A DNA stretch of 35,904 nucleotides from positions 1-35,904 of the forward strand of contig JAHHHE010000034.1 in NCBI GenBank assembly GCA_019359535.1. The letters run 5' to 3'. Shown here piece by piece: positions 8,794 through 17,525 of the stretch; within the stretch, counting starts at the first letter, position 1, and each line of letters opens with the position of its first letter. Under the pieces are notes generated by a model that was not told the DNA's origin, made no database searches, and saw nothing but the letters and a program-made list of their open reading frames with translations. This stretch comes from Gloeocapsa sp. UFS-A4-WI-NPMV-4B04. Its GTDB lineage: Bacteria; Cyanobacteriota; Cyanobacteriia; Cyanobacteriales; Chroococcidiopsidaceae. The translations under genes and the position numbers were made by a program.

Positions 8794-9417
8794 ATGGCTG
8801 ATATTCACTGGTACATAATACTGTTTATAGTAATCACTATCCTTGGTAGTGGTGCAATAGGAGCTTTTATTTACGCGGCTATTTCTTTGTATCAGAATAA
8901 AAAACAAGCCATCGCTTCTAGAGTTGATGTCTTTTCAACGTTTGAAGACACTTTTGGTGCATCGGGTTTACGTAATTATATAACTATTTCGGATGGGAAA
9001 AAAGAATACAAATATGAAGAATTACAGACTGTTCAAATCGAATTAATTAATCAAGGAAAACAAGATTTCAATGAATTTAAATTTGGGATTGCATTGTCTT
9101 CTGGTGATGTTGCTGTATATGTAGAAGCACAATCGCCTGATCGCCATCATCAGCTAGAGCAAGTAACACCCATATCATTTACGGAGCCGAAATCTGAAAT
9201 TGACTTTATTCTGCGTCCTTTTAATAGAAAAGACTCTTATTTATTACGCTTATTAGTTGTGACATCTGAAAAAAGCAAACCACCAGGTGATATTAAGTTT
9301 AGTTCACCTGAAGCTATTCGCTTTGTAGACTTGCCTACTAGCGAAGAAATAATAAAAAAAGTGGCACGTTCTACATCTCTAGCACTTGGGCCATTTAACA
9401 TATCTTTTGATGAGTAA
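8794..9417 (+). CDS. Single-pass membrane protein, unknown
   Basis: 207 residues. One strongly hydrophobic helix at about residues 6-33 (WYIILFIVITILGSGAIGAF) is followed by a short basic stretch (QNKKQA) and then a soluble domain rich in beta strand (about 40-190). By the positive-inside rule the soluble part is probably cytoplasmic. I do not recognise the family and see no catalytic motif. It starts 45 bases beyond the divergent cupin pseudogene start, so the two once shared a promoter region. ATG 8794 has no clear ribosome binding site. Confidence 0.6.
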   Translation: MADIHWYIILFIVITILGSGAIGAFIYAAISLYQNKKQAIASRVDVFSTFEDTFGASGLRNYITISDGKKEYKYEELQTVQIELINQGKQDFNEFKFGIALSSGDVAVYVEAQSPDRHHQLEQVTPISFTEPKSEIDFILRPFNRKDSYLLRLLVVTSEKSKPPGDIKFSSPEAIRFVDLPTSEEIIKKVARSTSLALGPFNISFDE

Positions 9418-9574
9418 TGCTTTATTTAATTTATATTTGGAGTGTTAATAAGCTTATATCAGACAGTATTTCTGACTAAAGACTGATTAAATTAAAGCTT
9501 TAAATTGACAGGATAAATTTATACTGAGTATTTCAAACTTATCAAGCAATTATAGTTAAGAAAAGGATCAAAAA

Positions 9575-10048
9575 ATGATTAAATCTTGGATGGTTATTGC
9601 AGGTGTAACCTTATTAGTAGCCTTTGGTAGTTTCTTTTTCAAGCCACGTGATCTCGTGTGGGGTGCGTACCTGAAACGGCCCAAATGGTTAGTTTTTGAG
9701 CCTGCTATTCCAATTATTTGGACAATAGTTTTTGTGTGTGGAACAAAGAGCGCAATTCGCATCTGGGACAATGATCCAGGTAGCCCTAAAACTTGGTTGC
9801 TTATGGGAGGCTATTTACTATTGGAAATTGCCACAGTAGCTTATATCCCTGCTACGCTGAGACTCCGCAGCTTAAAAGCTGGCACAATTTTAGGAGCGAC
9901 TGGTTTAATTTTAGGGGTTCTATTAACCTTAGCCGTTTGGTCTATTTCTGGACAAGCTGCTCTTTTACTACTACCTTATGTGATTTGGAGTGCGATCGGA
10001 ACAAATGCTACCTCAGAGATGATTGAAGAAAATCCTGATGCTGCGTAG
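9575..10048 (+). CDS. TspO/MBR-like membrane protein
   Basis: 157 residues with about five hydrophobic helices, the length of the TspO/MBR (tryptophan-rich sensory protein) family. Family-like features are Trp/Pro-rich loops (LVWGAYLKRPKWLVFEPAIP, IIWTIVF) and the late helix LLLPYVIWSAIGTNATSEMI, which corresponds to the LPYLxW region. Family members bind porphyrins or other tetrapyrroles in membranes and act in stress responses. The match is recognisable but not strong, so the ligand is uncertain. ATG 9575 is preceded by an AAAAGGA ribosome binding site. The next gene starts about 100 bases on and may be cotranscribed. Confidence 0.6.
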   Translation: MIKSWMVIAGVTLLVAFGSFFFKPRDLVWGAYLKRPKWLVFEPAIPIIWTIVFVCGTKSAIRIWDNDPGSPKTWLLMGGYLLLEIATVAYIPATLRLRSLKAGTILGATGLILGVLLTLAVWSISGQAALLLLPYVIWSAIGTNATSEMIEENPDAA

Positions 10049-10150
10049 TCAGAAGCATTGGCTAAAACTTCACTTGAAAATAGGCGAAAGGTGAATTTTG
10101 ATGTGCCTCTCGCTCGTGCATCTTGCGTTAATGTCACACAAATCTTGATT

Positions 10151-10834
10151 ATGGACAGAAAAATTGCACTTTCGGTAGTGTGGGTTGCTTTTGTCGCTTA
10201 CACCTTGCTGCTAGCTCCTCTTGAACAGCCAGGAACACTGACGCTGGTTGAAAAATTGGTAACGCTCCAATGGGCAGATATTAACCCGTTTGTTATTACT
10301 CTCTTCAGTCTTATGGGTGTCTGGCCATTAGTCTACGCTTGTCTGATGTTCATTGATAGCCGAATGCAATATATATCTGCTTGGCCATCGTTTTTAGCGT
10401 CGAATGGTTCAGGAGTAATTGGCATGATTCCTTATTTACTTCTGCGTGAACCAAGTCAAGAGTTCTCTGGGAAAAAGGGTATTTGGCTGAAAATTTTAGA
10501 TTCCCGTATTATGGGTGTGTGCCTAAGTTTAATTACGGTAGGCTTACTTGCTTATGCAATGCTGATTGGAGATTGGGGAGATTTTGTTGCTCAGTGGCAC
10601 ACCAATCGCTTTATTTATTTAATGAGCTTAGATTTTTCCCTGCTATATGTTGTCTTTCCATCCCTACTGGGTGATGATATGGCTCGGCGCGGACTTAGGG
10701 ATGCTCGAATTTTCTGGGCAGTGGCGCTAGTTCCTCTTGTGGGTGCTATAGCTTATCTCTGCCTACGTCCTCCAATACCCGAATTTAATGCAGAGATAAG
10801 AGCTAATCAGCTTGAAATAGAAGTTAACAGCTAG
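10151..10834 (+). CDS. Polytopic membrane protein, unknown
   Basis: 227 residues from ATG 10151. The open frame extends to TTG 10058, but the extra 31 residues are polar and unlike the following membrane segment, so I prefer the ATG just before MDRKIALSVVWVAFVAYTLL. About six hydrophobic segments: near residues 5-22, 45-65, 75-100, 122-145, 160-175 and 190-210. A central polar loop holds LREPSQEFSGKKG. The pattern resembles uncharacterised cyanobacterial integral membrane proteins; I cannot assign a function. It follows the TspO-like gene on the same strand. Confidence 0.55.
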   Translation: MDRKIALSVVWVAFVAYTLLLAPLEQPGTLTLVEKLVTLQWADINPFVITLFSLMGVWPLVYACLMFIDSRMQYISAWPSFLASNGSGVIGMIPYLLLREPSQEFSGKKGIWLKILDSRIMGVCLSLITVGLLAYAMLIGDWGDFVAQWHTNRFIYLMSLDFSLLYVVFPSLLGDDMARRGLRDARIFWAVALVPLVGAIAYLCLRPPIPEFNAEIRANQLEIEVNS

Positions 10835-10947
10835 CTGCTGATTTGTGGGATATTGAGCTTTGATGGCATTGACTCAGATCACGGTAAGTATTTTAACGAT
10901 TAGGCTGACTAATCAATTATCAATTATTAGAAACTATTGTTCATTGT

Positions 10948-11061
10948 TCATTGATTTTGACGGCGACCTGGAATATAAGCAATCCAGCAGAACCCTAAGA
11001 TTAGAGTTAGCCAAGTTAGCGTTATGCGATCGCCTAATAATCTGTGTAGCGACTCTTCCAT
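10948..11061 (-). CDS. Possible 37-residue membrane microprotein
   Basis: ATG at 11061 opens a 37-codon frame beginning MEESLHRLLGDR. It has one predicted transmembrane helix (ITLTWLTLILGFCWIAYI) and a basic tail PGRRQNQ, a composition typical of small cyanobacterial membrane proteins. It lies in a gap that otherwise holds only a less convincing plus-strand frame. No ribosome binding site is seen. Kept as a candidate because hydrophobic core plus charged ends is unlikely in a random frame of this length. Confidence 0.35.
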   Translation of the reverse strand: MEESLHRLLGDRITLTWLTLILGFCWIAYIPGRRQNQ

Positions 11062-11148
11062 TGTTCTCAAAAATTATTTTGGCTTCAACTAAAATAGCTT
11101 TGTTGGCTGCTATTCCAGTCGAAGCCTGGGTTGCACTAAGAATTAAGT

Positions 11149-11877
11149 TTAATATCTAGTGCCAGTGCGACTTGCTGTATCAGGATCACGGTAACGCACG
11201 GGTTCTTCATTTTTACGCGCTAAACCCGCTAAACCCGCTAAACCAAGCAAGCCTAGCCAGCCCCAATCGAAATCGCGATCGCCTGTTGCCGGACTAGTTT
11301 GTTGATAAACAGTAGTACCCGGAGTTGTGGTAGTTGTTCCAGTGCTAGTGCCTGAAGTTGTACTTTCGGTAGTAGTACCAGAAGTTGTACCGCTAGTGCC
11401 AGTACCCGACGTTGTGCCGCCAATTCCTGTACCAGTACCGGAAGTTGTACCGCTAATGCCACTACCGGAAGTTGTACCGCCAATTCCTGTATCAGTACCC
11501 GACGTTGTACCGCTAGTGCCAGTACCGGAAGTTGTACCGCTAGTGCCAGTACCAGTACCGGAAGTTATACCGCTAGTGCCAGTACCAGTACCGGAAGTTG
11601 TACCGTTAGTGCCAGTACCAGAACTTGTGCCGCCAATGCCTGTACTAGTACCGGAAGTTGTACCGCCAATTCCTGTATCAGTACCGGAAGTTGTACCGCT
11701 AGTGCCAGTACCGGAAGTTGTACCGCCAGTAGTAGCGCTACCCGAACCACTGCTAGTGCCAGAAGTTGAACCACCTGAACTAGAGCTTTGGGCCGAAGCA
11801 GGTAGACTTAAGGGCGCAATGGCTGTCACTGCAAAAGCACTAGCCCAAACAATTTTGGACAAATTAGAAAGCTTCAT
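11149..11877 (-). CDS. Secreted Ser/Gly/Thr-repeat protein with WGxxGxxG C-terminus
   Basis: 242 residues from ATG 11877, chosen because a good signal peptide starts there (MKLSNLSKIVWASAFAV through SLPASAQ, cleavage after ASA) and AGGA lies upstream; the frame extends eight codons further. After cleavage comes a tract of about 145 residues made of SGT/TGTG/IGGT units (TTSGTGTSG-like, 7-8 residues each), mirrored by 21-24 base DNA repeats at about 11340-11760. The C-terminus has FDWGWLGLLGLAGLAGLARK: a WGxxGxxG motif, short hydrophobic helix and basic residues, like the WGxxGxxG-CTERM tails of cyanobacterial surface proteins, followed by a 20-residue hydrophilic tail. Probably an exported, low-complexity envelope protein. 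Its repeat number is likely to vary between strains. Confidence 0.75.
   Translation of the reverse strand: MKLSNLSKIVWASAFAVTAIAPLSLPASAQSSSSGGSTSGTSSGSGSATTGGTTSGTGTSGTTSGTDTGIGGTTSGTSTGIGGTSSGTGTNGTTSGTGTGTSGITSGTGTGTSGTTSGTGTSGTTSGTDTGIGGTTSGSGISGTTSGTGTGIGGTTSGTGTSGTTSGTTTESTTSGTSTGTTTTTPGTTVYQQTSPATGDRDFDWGWLGLLGLAGLAGLARKNEEPVRYRDPDTASRTGTRY
11340..11765. repeat. Coding tandem repeat, 21-24 bp units
   Basis: Degenerate units such as GGAAGTTGTACCGCTAGTGC recur roughly 15-18 times, always in multiples of three bases, so the minus-strand protein stays in frame. Variation between GCTAGTGCC and GCCAATTCC gives the alternating SGT and GIG peptide units. Not a CRISPR: there are no unique spacers. 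Confidence 0.75.
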
Positions 11878-12397
11878 GGTTAAAATTCCTGTTATTTTCA
11901 AGATTATTGTGAGTTTTCAATGTCCAAAAGTGGAATTGTAACGCATTTTTAACTTACTTGCTTTTGTTGACTAATTGTGTATCTTATCGCAACTTGTAAA
12001 AATAATTTTCTAGATAAGTAGTACAGATAAGCTGGAAGATTCAATAGAAGGCGTGAGCAGTAATCTGAGTTTTACAAGCAGCTTACGCGGAACATTTAAC
12101 TAAAGGATCGCTGTTATTGCAACCTTCAGACAAAATCTCAGGGACTTTTGCCATTCTTTTTGACTTGCCAGCACTTCTAAACAAGATAACTGTTAGTATT
12201 TCATCCCACTTCTACCGGAAGAGTTGGTCTAATGTTAAAACATCCTGTGTTTCTCAATACAACAATTCTCATTGCAGCACTCTAGAGCCTTGTGTAAAGG
12301 GGTAGCGGCAAAAAGCCAACAGCTGTTGGCTTTCTGTCGTTCACACTAAAAAAAGGGCGGACCTCTTGTTTATTAACAACTTTGTAAAGCTAGGAAA
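11878..12397. other. Intergenic stretch upstream of repeat protein
   Basis: 520 bp between the start of the WGxxGxxG protein gene and the end of the antiporter gene, both on the minus strand. It should hold the repeat-protein promoter near 11900-11960 and holds a clear antiporter terminator at 12309-12333. A 62-codon plus-strand frame (12117-12305) has no family likeness and is not called. Confidence 0.55.
12309..12333 (-). terminator. Terminator after the antiporter gene
   Basis: Bases 12312-12333 form a perfect 22-base palindrome (AAAGCCAACAG and its complement). Read on the minus strand it lies 65 bases past the antiporter stop and ends in TTTTT, the shape of a Rho-independent terminator. 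Confidence 0.65.
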
Positions 12398-13681
12398 TCA
12401 AGATTGCTCAATATTGGTTGGAGCCTTAACTTTTTTGCGACGGCTGCCAATGTATTTGTTATAGGCATTCATTATGGGCGTTGTGCTAGTGCCATGTAAA
12501 ATTACTGAAAGCACAATTGTGATGTAAGTAATCCACGCGATCCGCTCACCCAAAGTATCTTTTAATCCGTGTCCAAAGGCATAGCAAAGATAATATATAG
12601 AGCCAACACCGCGAACGCCAAACCACCCGAATAGCCACCGCGTTGCCGAACGATAGCCACCGCCAATTGTACTAATCCACGCTCCTACAGGTCGGATTAC
12701 AAAAAGCAACAACCCTCCCACTAAAAGTGCTTCATTACGATGTGTCCACATTGCCTGTACTCGCAGGAGCGACCCTAATATTAAAATGGTCGCAACTTCG
12801 GTTAGTTTTTCAATTCGCTCACTAAATTCAAGTTGATCGTGTGGCTTTTCTGGATTATCGTAACTGCGCTGTGCTACCATTCCAGCTACAAAAACCGCCA
12901 TGAATCCGTAGCCATATACAAATTCTGTGAGGGAATATGTCAGCAAAATTATACTAAGTGCAATAAAATCTTCCATAACCTCATCGACAGGACTGAAGGT
13001 TTTGAGTTTCACGTCAATCCAGACAATAACCCTCGCCACGACAATTCCCATCACCAAACCAGCAGCGATCGCCCAAAGTAAATCCACAGCAACCCAGCCT
13101 TGAAACCAGCTTTGCCAATCGTTACCTTTTTCTAACCAGTGAATGCCAAAATAGACAAACGGAAAGGCAAGTGCATCGTTTAAACCGCCTTCGGAGGTCA
13201 ATCCAAAGCGCAATTCATCTTGATCTTCTGTGTGTGCAAGCTGGACTTCTGAAGCTAATACAGGGTCTGTAGGTGCGAGAATTCCTCCTAGTAAAATAGA
13301 TGGCCCCCACTCCATTTTTAAAACCCAGTGAGCAATAGCAGCGATCGCGAAAATTGATATTGGCATCAAAAAACCAATTAGTCGGATTGTTGAACGCCAA
13401 GCTCCCGCGTTCAACCGACGGTTCATTTTCAGTCCGCAGCTAAACAACGAGATCAGGACAACAAATTCTGTCAGTCGTTCCAGAAATTCAGCATCTGGTT
13501 TTACTTGAATTACGTTGAATCCGTAGGGACCCAGGGTAACACCTACTGTTAGGTAGATGAGAGCAAAAGAAACAGGTAAGCGCGAAATCAAGCCTGACCC
13601 TAACGTGACAAAGAGCAGAAGTAGACCAATAACAAACAGGTCAATCGTATAAATATCTAGATCAAGCATTGCGCGTAGCAT
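12398..13681 (-). CDS. CPA1-type cation/proton antiporter (NhaP-like)
   Basis: 427 residues with about 12 hydrophobic segments, an inner-membrane Na+(K+)/H+ exchanger of the CPA1 group. Diagnostic motifs are LAPTDPVLAS (the ion-binding Asp on the unwound helix) and SEGGLNDALAF, the variant of ESLLNDG. The C-terminal helices include VIRPVGAWIS and WLFGWFGVRGVGSIYYL. It has only a short basic tail (SRRKKVKAP), so no regulatory domain. Such proteins adjust internal pH and sodium, which matters for bicarbonate import driven by sodium. ATG 13681 is used; a second ATG lies four codons in. It is divergent from the P450 gene, 158 bp away. Confidence 0.88.
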   Translation of the reverse strand: MLRAMLDLDIYTIDLFVIGLLLLFVTLGSGLISRLPVSFALIYLTVGVTLGPYGFNVIQVKPDAEFLERLTEFVVLISLFSCGLKMNRRLNAGAWRSTIRLIGFLMPISIFAIAAIAHWVLKMEWGPSILLGGILAPTDPVLASEVQLAHTEDQDELRFGLTSEGGLNDALAFPFVYFGIHWLEKGNDWQSWFQGWVAVDLLWAIAAGLVMGIVVARVIVWIDVKLKTFSPVDEVMEDFIALSIILLTYSLTEFVYGYGFMAVFVAGMVAQRSYDNPEKPHDQLEFSERIEKLTEVATILILGSLLRVQAMWTHRNEALLVGGLLLFVIRPVGAWISTIGGGYRSATRWLFGWFGVRGVGSIYYLCYAFGHGLKDTLGERIAWITYITIVLSVILHGTSTTPIMNAYNKYIGSRRKKVKAPTNIEQS

Positions 13682-13839
13682 AGTTAATACAAAGCTGTTT
13701 TGTGAGTTTACTGCAACTGTTCTTGGCTCTAAATCACCTATGGTTAGATTTGCTGATAATGCTGAATATTTACCTATTTTTCAAACTAGCTTGATTGAGT
13801 GATAGACAATAAAAGAAAAATTCTTACTTCTTTGTCACC

Positions 13840-15204
13840 ATGACACTACCTGATGGACCAAAAACTTTACCATTTCTCCAACTGATTCAGTGGATTGCCA
13901 ACCCCTTAGCATTGCTGGAAACCTCGCGACAGCGCTACGGCGATCCGTTCACATTACGGCTGGGTAGCTTTGCGCCACTTGTATTTTTTAGTAATCCTCA
14001 AGCAATTCAAGAAATTTTTACGGCTCAACCAAATCAATTTGATACTGGTAGGGCAAATGGAATTTTACGGCCTTTAGTTGGGGATCAATCACTGCTGTTA
14101 CTAGACGGTGATCGCCATCAACAAAAGCGCCGCTTGTTGACACCTCCTTTCCATGGCGATCGCATGAAATCCTACGGGCAACTTATTTGTGATATTACTC
14201 AGCAAGTGATCAATCAGTGGACGATAGGTGAACCTTTTGCAGCGCGATCGTCTATGCAAAATATTTCCTTTCAAGTAATTCTCCAAGCAGTATTTGGTCT
14301 AAACGAAGGACAGCGTTGCGAACAATTAAAGCAACTTTTGCCTGCAATGCTTGATGTGGCTGGCTCTCCATTAAGTTCTAGCTTGCTCTTTTTTAGAATA
14401 CTTCAACAAGATTTAGGCGCATGGAGTCCTTGGGGACACTTTGTGCGCCAACGACAGCAAATCGACGAAATCCTCTACGCCGAAATTGCAGAACGCCGAC
14501 AGCAAACTGACTTATCTCGTACAGATATTCTCTCCTTGCTGATGTCTGCTCGTGATCAAAATGATCAGCCAATGACGGATACCGAGTTACGCGACGAGTT
14601 GATGACGCTCTTAACTGCGGGCCATGAAACTACAGCTTCAGCTCTAAGCTGGGCGTTGTATTGGATTCACTCTTTACCAGATGTACATCACAAACTATTG
14701 CAGGAGTTGGATACCTTTGACGATACAGACTTGAGCGGAATTGCAAAACTGCCTTATCTAAGTGCTGTTTGTCAAGAGACGCTACGTATTTACCCGATCG
14801 CCATGCTTGCTTTTGCACGAGTTGTAAAATCACCGTTCCAGTTTATGGGCTACGAATTAGAGCCAAATACATTATTAGCCCCTTGTATTTACTTAACCCA
14901 CCATCGAGAGGATCTCTACCCAGAACCTAAATTGTTTAAGCCAGAGCGTTTTCTAGAACGGCAATTTTCGACTTATGAATATTTGCCCTTTGGTGGCGGG
15001 AATCGGCGCTGTATAGGTGTAGCGTTGGCGCTGTTTGAAATGAAGTTGGTATTAGCAACAATTTTGTCACGCTCTCAACTACAACTGGTTGAGAACAGTC
15101 AAGTAAAGCCTATGCGTCGTGGTGTTACTCTTGCACCTTCTGGTGGTAAGTGGCTAGTTGCAACCAGTCAGCGTCAAAAGGCAAAAATTCCAGTTCAAGT
15201 CTAA
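13840..15204 (+). CDS. Cytochrome P450, CYP110-like
   Basis: 454 residues, a soluble haem monooxygenase. The I-helix oxygen-activation motif is AGHETTASALSW, the K-helix ExxR is ETLRIYP, and the haem loop is FGGGNRRCIG with C391 as the thiolate ligand. The N-terminal start MTLPDGPKTLPFLQLIQWIANP, without a membrane anchor, and overall layout match the CYP110 family widespread in filamentous and unicellular cyanobacteria, whose members oxidise fatty acids, alkanes or terpenes. No redox partner is encoded nearby. ATG 13840 is the family start. The Uma2 gene follows after 21 bases and is probably cotranscribed. Confidence 0.9.
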   Translation: MTLPDGPKTLPFLQLIQWIANPLALLETSRQRYGDPFTLRLGSFAPLVFFSNPQAIQEIFTAQPNQFDTGRANGILRPLVGDQSLLLLDGDRHQQKRRLLTPPFHGDRMKSYGQLICDITQQVINQWTIGEPFAARSSMQNISFQVILQAVFGLNEGQRCEQLKQLLPAMLDVAGSPLSSSLLFFRILQQDLGAWSPWGHFVRQRQQIDEILYAEIAERRQQTDLSRTDILSLLMSARDQNDQPMTDTELRDELMTLLTAGHETTASALSWALYWIHSLPDVHHKLLQELDTFDDTDLSGIAKLPYLSAVCQETLRIYPIAMLAFARVVKSPFQFMGYELEPNTLLAPCIYLTHHREDLYPEPKLFKPERFLERQFSTYEYLPFGGGNRRCIGVALALFEMKLVLATILSRSQLQLVENSQVKPMRRGVTLAPSGGKWLVATSQRQKAKIPVQV

Positions 15205-15225
15205 TATTTTCTAGTCCTTTTTAAT

Positions 15226-15996
15226 ATGACGCTTCCAATTCGCCTTCCTCACGGCAATAATTTACCTCCGCAATCAGACCCGCCTCTTTCCCCTCGGCTG
15301 ACTTTGCCGACAATGTATGATTTGCCTAGCGAAAATCTAGAGGAACCTGGCTTGCCTGATGAATTTCACTTATACCAACCGCAACTACTAAGAGAAACCT
15401 TTGAGCCTCCTGGCTGGAATCAAGAGATAATTTTCACTGCTGCTGACCTTAACCTCTATTACGATATTAGACATCCCAATTGGTACAAACGCCCAGATTG
15501 GTTTGCTGTTTTAGGCATTCCCCGACTTTATGACGGGAATAACTTGCGTTTAAGTTATGTAATGTGGCAAGAATTGGTTAGCCCGTTTGTAGTTGTTGAA
15601 TTACTTTCTCCAGGTACAGAAGCAGAGGATTTAGGGCAAACAAAGCCGTCTCCTGAAGCACCACCTTCCAAGTGGCAAGTCTACGAACAAATTTTGCGCG
15701 TTCCCTACTACATTGTCTTTAGCCGCTATCCAAATCAAATTCAGGCATTTTGTCTTGTAGGTGGTGAATACAAAGCCACAGAATTAACTGATAACCGCTT
15801 ATTTATTCCCAGGCTAGGACTAAGTTTAGGTTTGTGGGAGGGTGAATATCAAAATATTGACCGTCTATGGATACGATGGCTGACTGCTGAGGGAGGCTTG
15901 ATTTTAACTCCTAGTGAACAAGCACCAACAGCCGAAGAAAGGGCGGAACGGCTAGCGGCAAAACTACTGGAGTTGAATATTGACTTGGATGAGTAG
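15226..15996 (+). CDS. Uma2 family (DUF820) PD-(D/E)XK-fold protein
   Basis: 256 residues of the Uma2 family, which is greatly expanded in cyanobacteria and is predicted to be a nuclease from its restriction-endonuclease fold. The expected core residues are visible: Asp in KRPDWFAVLG, Glu in VVVELLSPGTEAEDLG, and Lys/Gln in SKWQVYEQILRVPYYIVF. A Glu/Ala-rich C-terminal helix (SEQAPTAEERAERLAAKLLE) is also typical. Biological function is not established for these proteins. It starts 21 bases after the P450 gene. Confidence 0.88.
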   Translation: MTLPIRLPHGNNLPPQSDPPLSPRLTLPTMYDLPSENLEEPGLPDEFHLYQPQLLRETFEPPGWNQEIIFTAADLNLYYDIRHPNWYKRPDWFAVLGIPRLYDGNNLRLSYVMWQELVSPFVVVELLSPGTEAEDLGQTKPSPEAPPSKWQVYEQILRVPYYIVFSRYPNQIQAFCLVGGEYKATELTDNRLFIPRLGLSLGLWEGEYQNIDRLWIRWLTAEGGLILTPSEQAPTAEERAERLAAKLLELNIDLDE

Positions 15997-16037
15997 CGCG
16001 ATCGCATTACTTTCTCTAACTAATTTTGCCCAAATCT

Positions 16038-17408
16038 CTACTTATAAAGCTTAATCCCTCGTATGGAGTAATCTAACAACTCCATCGGGTGCATAATGGA
16101 AATTTTCTTACCTTGTAATCCTAAATGTTTATTAATTTGCATAGTACAGCCAGGATTAGAAGAAGCAATTAAATCAGCACCAGTATTTAGGAGATTCTGA
16201 ACTTTTTGTTGTCCTAATTCTTCGGCTACTTCCGGTTGCAGCATATTGTAAACACCCGCACTCCCACAACACAAAGCTGCATCAATTGGTTCTTTTAATT
16301 TCACATCTGGAATTTGCCGCAATAACTGACGCGGTTGGACACTAATTTTTTGCCCATGCAATAAATGACAGGCATCTTGATAAACAATTGTTAGAGGTTT
16401 ATCAGAAATTGGAGATAGTTTTGCTATTAATCCAGCTGTTGCCAAAAACTCTTGAACATCTTTTACCTTAGCGGCGAATTTGTTTGCTTTTTCACAATAT
16501 TCTGCATCATCTTCTAAGATATGACCGTATTCTTTTAAGGTATGACCACAGCCAGCTGCATTGATAATAATGGCATCTACATCAGTGTTTTCAAAAGCAT
16601 CAATCATCTGTCTTGCCAAAGCTTGTGCTTGTTCCCTTTGTCCTTGGTGTTCGGGAAGCGCAGCACAACAACCTTGAGTTTTTGGGATAACTACTTCACA
16701 GCCATTAGCCGTTAAAACACGCACAGTTGCTTCATTAACTGGTGAGAAGAATAACCTTTGCACACAGCCTAAAATTACTCCCACTCGATAGCGTTTCTCC
16801 CCCTGCGATGGAATAATAGTAGGCAAATTATCTTGAAATGCACTCAAAGGAAGTTTTGGTAAAATTGATTCCATTGCCGCCAAGCGGGGAGAAAGCAACT
16901 TGAGTAATCCTGTCGAACGAACAAGTTTTTGTACGCCTAGTTTTTGATAAATCAGCAAAGGAACTAGCAATACTCGTAAACGATTTGGATAAGGAAAGAG
17001 AGAGAAGATAAGTTGCCTTAACAACTTGTCTGGCAAACTACGCGGGTAATTCCGTTCAATTTGAGGACGAGTTGCAGCAATTAGTTTGTCATACTGCACA
17101 CCTGATGGACAAGTGGTTACACAGGCAAGACATCCTAAACAAGAATCAAAATGCTGCACTGTTGCAGTATTTAAAGGAATCTCACCTTCGTTGATTGCAT
17201 CCATGAGGTAAATTCGACCTCTGGGTGAATCCATTTCTTTGCCAATTACCCGATAACTAGGACAAGTAGAAAGGCAAAAACCACAGTGAACGCAAGTATC
17301 AATTAGTTTTGGTGATGGTGGTTGTTTATCATCAAATCCGCTTAAATTACTCGATTTTGCTGGTTTTAATTCGGATAGATTATCTAAAGGGTTTTCTGAA
17401 GTTTGCAT
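16038..17408 (-). CDS. glcF: Glycolate oxidase/dehydrogenase iron-sulfur subunit
   Basis: 456 residues. Two 4Fe-4S ferredoxin-type clusters near the N-terminus: CVHCGFCLSTCP (C39, C42, C45, C49) and CLGCLACVTTCP (C90, C93, C96, C100). Two CCG domains follow, seen as CCAALPEHQG and CCGSAGVYNML, which mark GlcF and related oxidoreductases. GlcF passes electrons from the flavin subunits of glycolate dehydrogenase to the membrane quinone pool; in cyanobacteria this detoxifies 2-phosphoglycolate-derived glycolate (photorespiration). It follows glcE on the same strand after 117 bp. The catalytic GlcD subunit is not in this window. Confidence 0.88.
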   Translation of the reverse strand: MQTSENPLDNLSELKPAKSSNLSGFDDKQPPSPKLIDTCVHCGFCLSTCPSYRVIGKEMDSPRGRIYLMDAINEGEIPLNTATVQHFDSCLGCLACVTTCPSGVQYDKLIAATRPQIERNYPRSLPDKLLRQLIFSLFPYPNRLRVLLVPLLIYQKLGVQKLVRSTGLLKLLSPRLAAMESILPKLPLSAFQDNLPTIIPSQGEKRYRVGVILGCVQRLFFSPVNEATVRVLTANGCEVVIPKTQGCCAALPEHQGQREQAQALARQMIDAFENTDVDAIIINAAGCGHTLKEYGHILEDDAEYCEKANKFAAKVKDVQEFLATAGLIAKLSPISDKPLTIVYQDACHLLHGQKISVQPRQLLRQIPDVKLKEPIDAALCCGSAGVYNMLQPEVAEELGQQKVQNLLNTGADLIASSNPGCTMQINKHLGLQGKKISIMHPMELLDYSIRGIKLYK

Positions 17409-17525
17409 TCTTGGAATTCCATAAACAAAAAGTGTGTATTAATTAAAAAAATATACTCCACTTATTTTTACCATTTAAGCTAAAAATTATATTTTTGTGT
17501 TGCTTTAATTCGGGTTTTAATTATC

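Noticed and set aside
10058..10150. Upstream TTG extension of the membrane protein at 10151
   Set aside because: The 31 extra residues are polar, have no start signal and precede a natural membrane-protein N-terminus at the ATG.
10860..11159. Plus-strand frame of 99 codons
   Set aside because: Composition is unlike neighbouring proteins, there is no ribosome binding site, and it covers a more plausible minus-strand small membrane ORF.
11340..11765. Repeated 21-24 bp units, considered as a CRISPR array
   Set aside because: Units are contiguous, degenerate and all multiples of three, with no unique spacers; they encode a protein repeat.
11327..11941. Plus-strand frame of 204 codons with VPVPEVVPLVP repeats
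   Set aside because: It is the antisense shadow of the Ser/Gly/Thr repeat tract; the minus-strand protein has a signal peptide, a ribosome binding site and a known C-terminal motif.
12117..12305. Plus-strand frame of 62 codons
   Set aside because: No family likeness, no ribosome binding site, and it ends just before the antiporter terminator in intergenic DNA.
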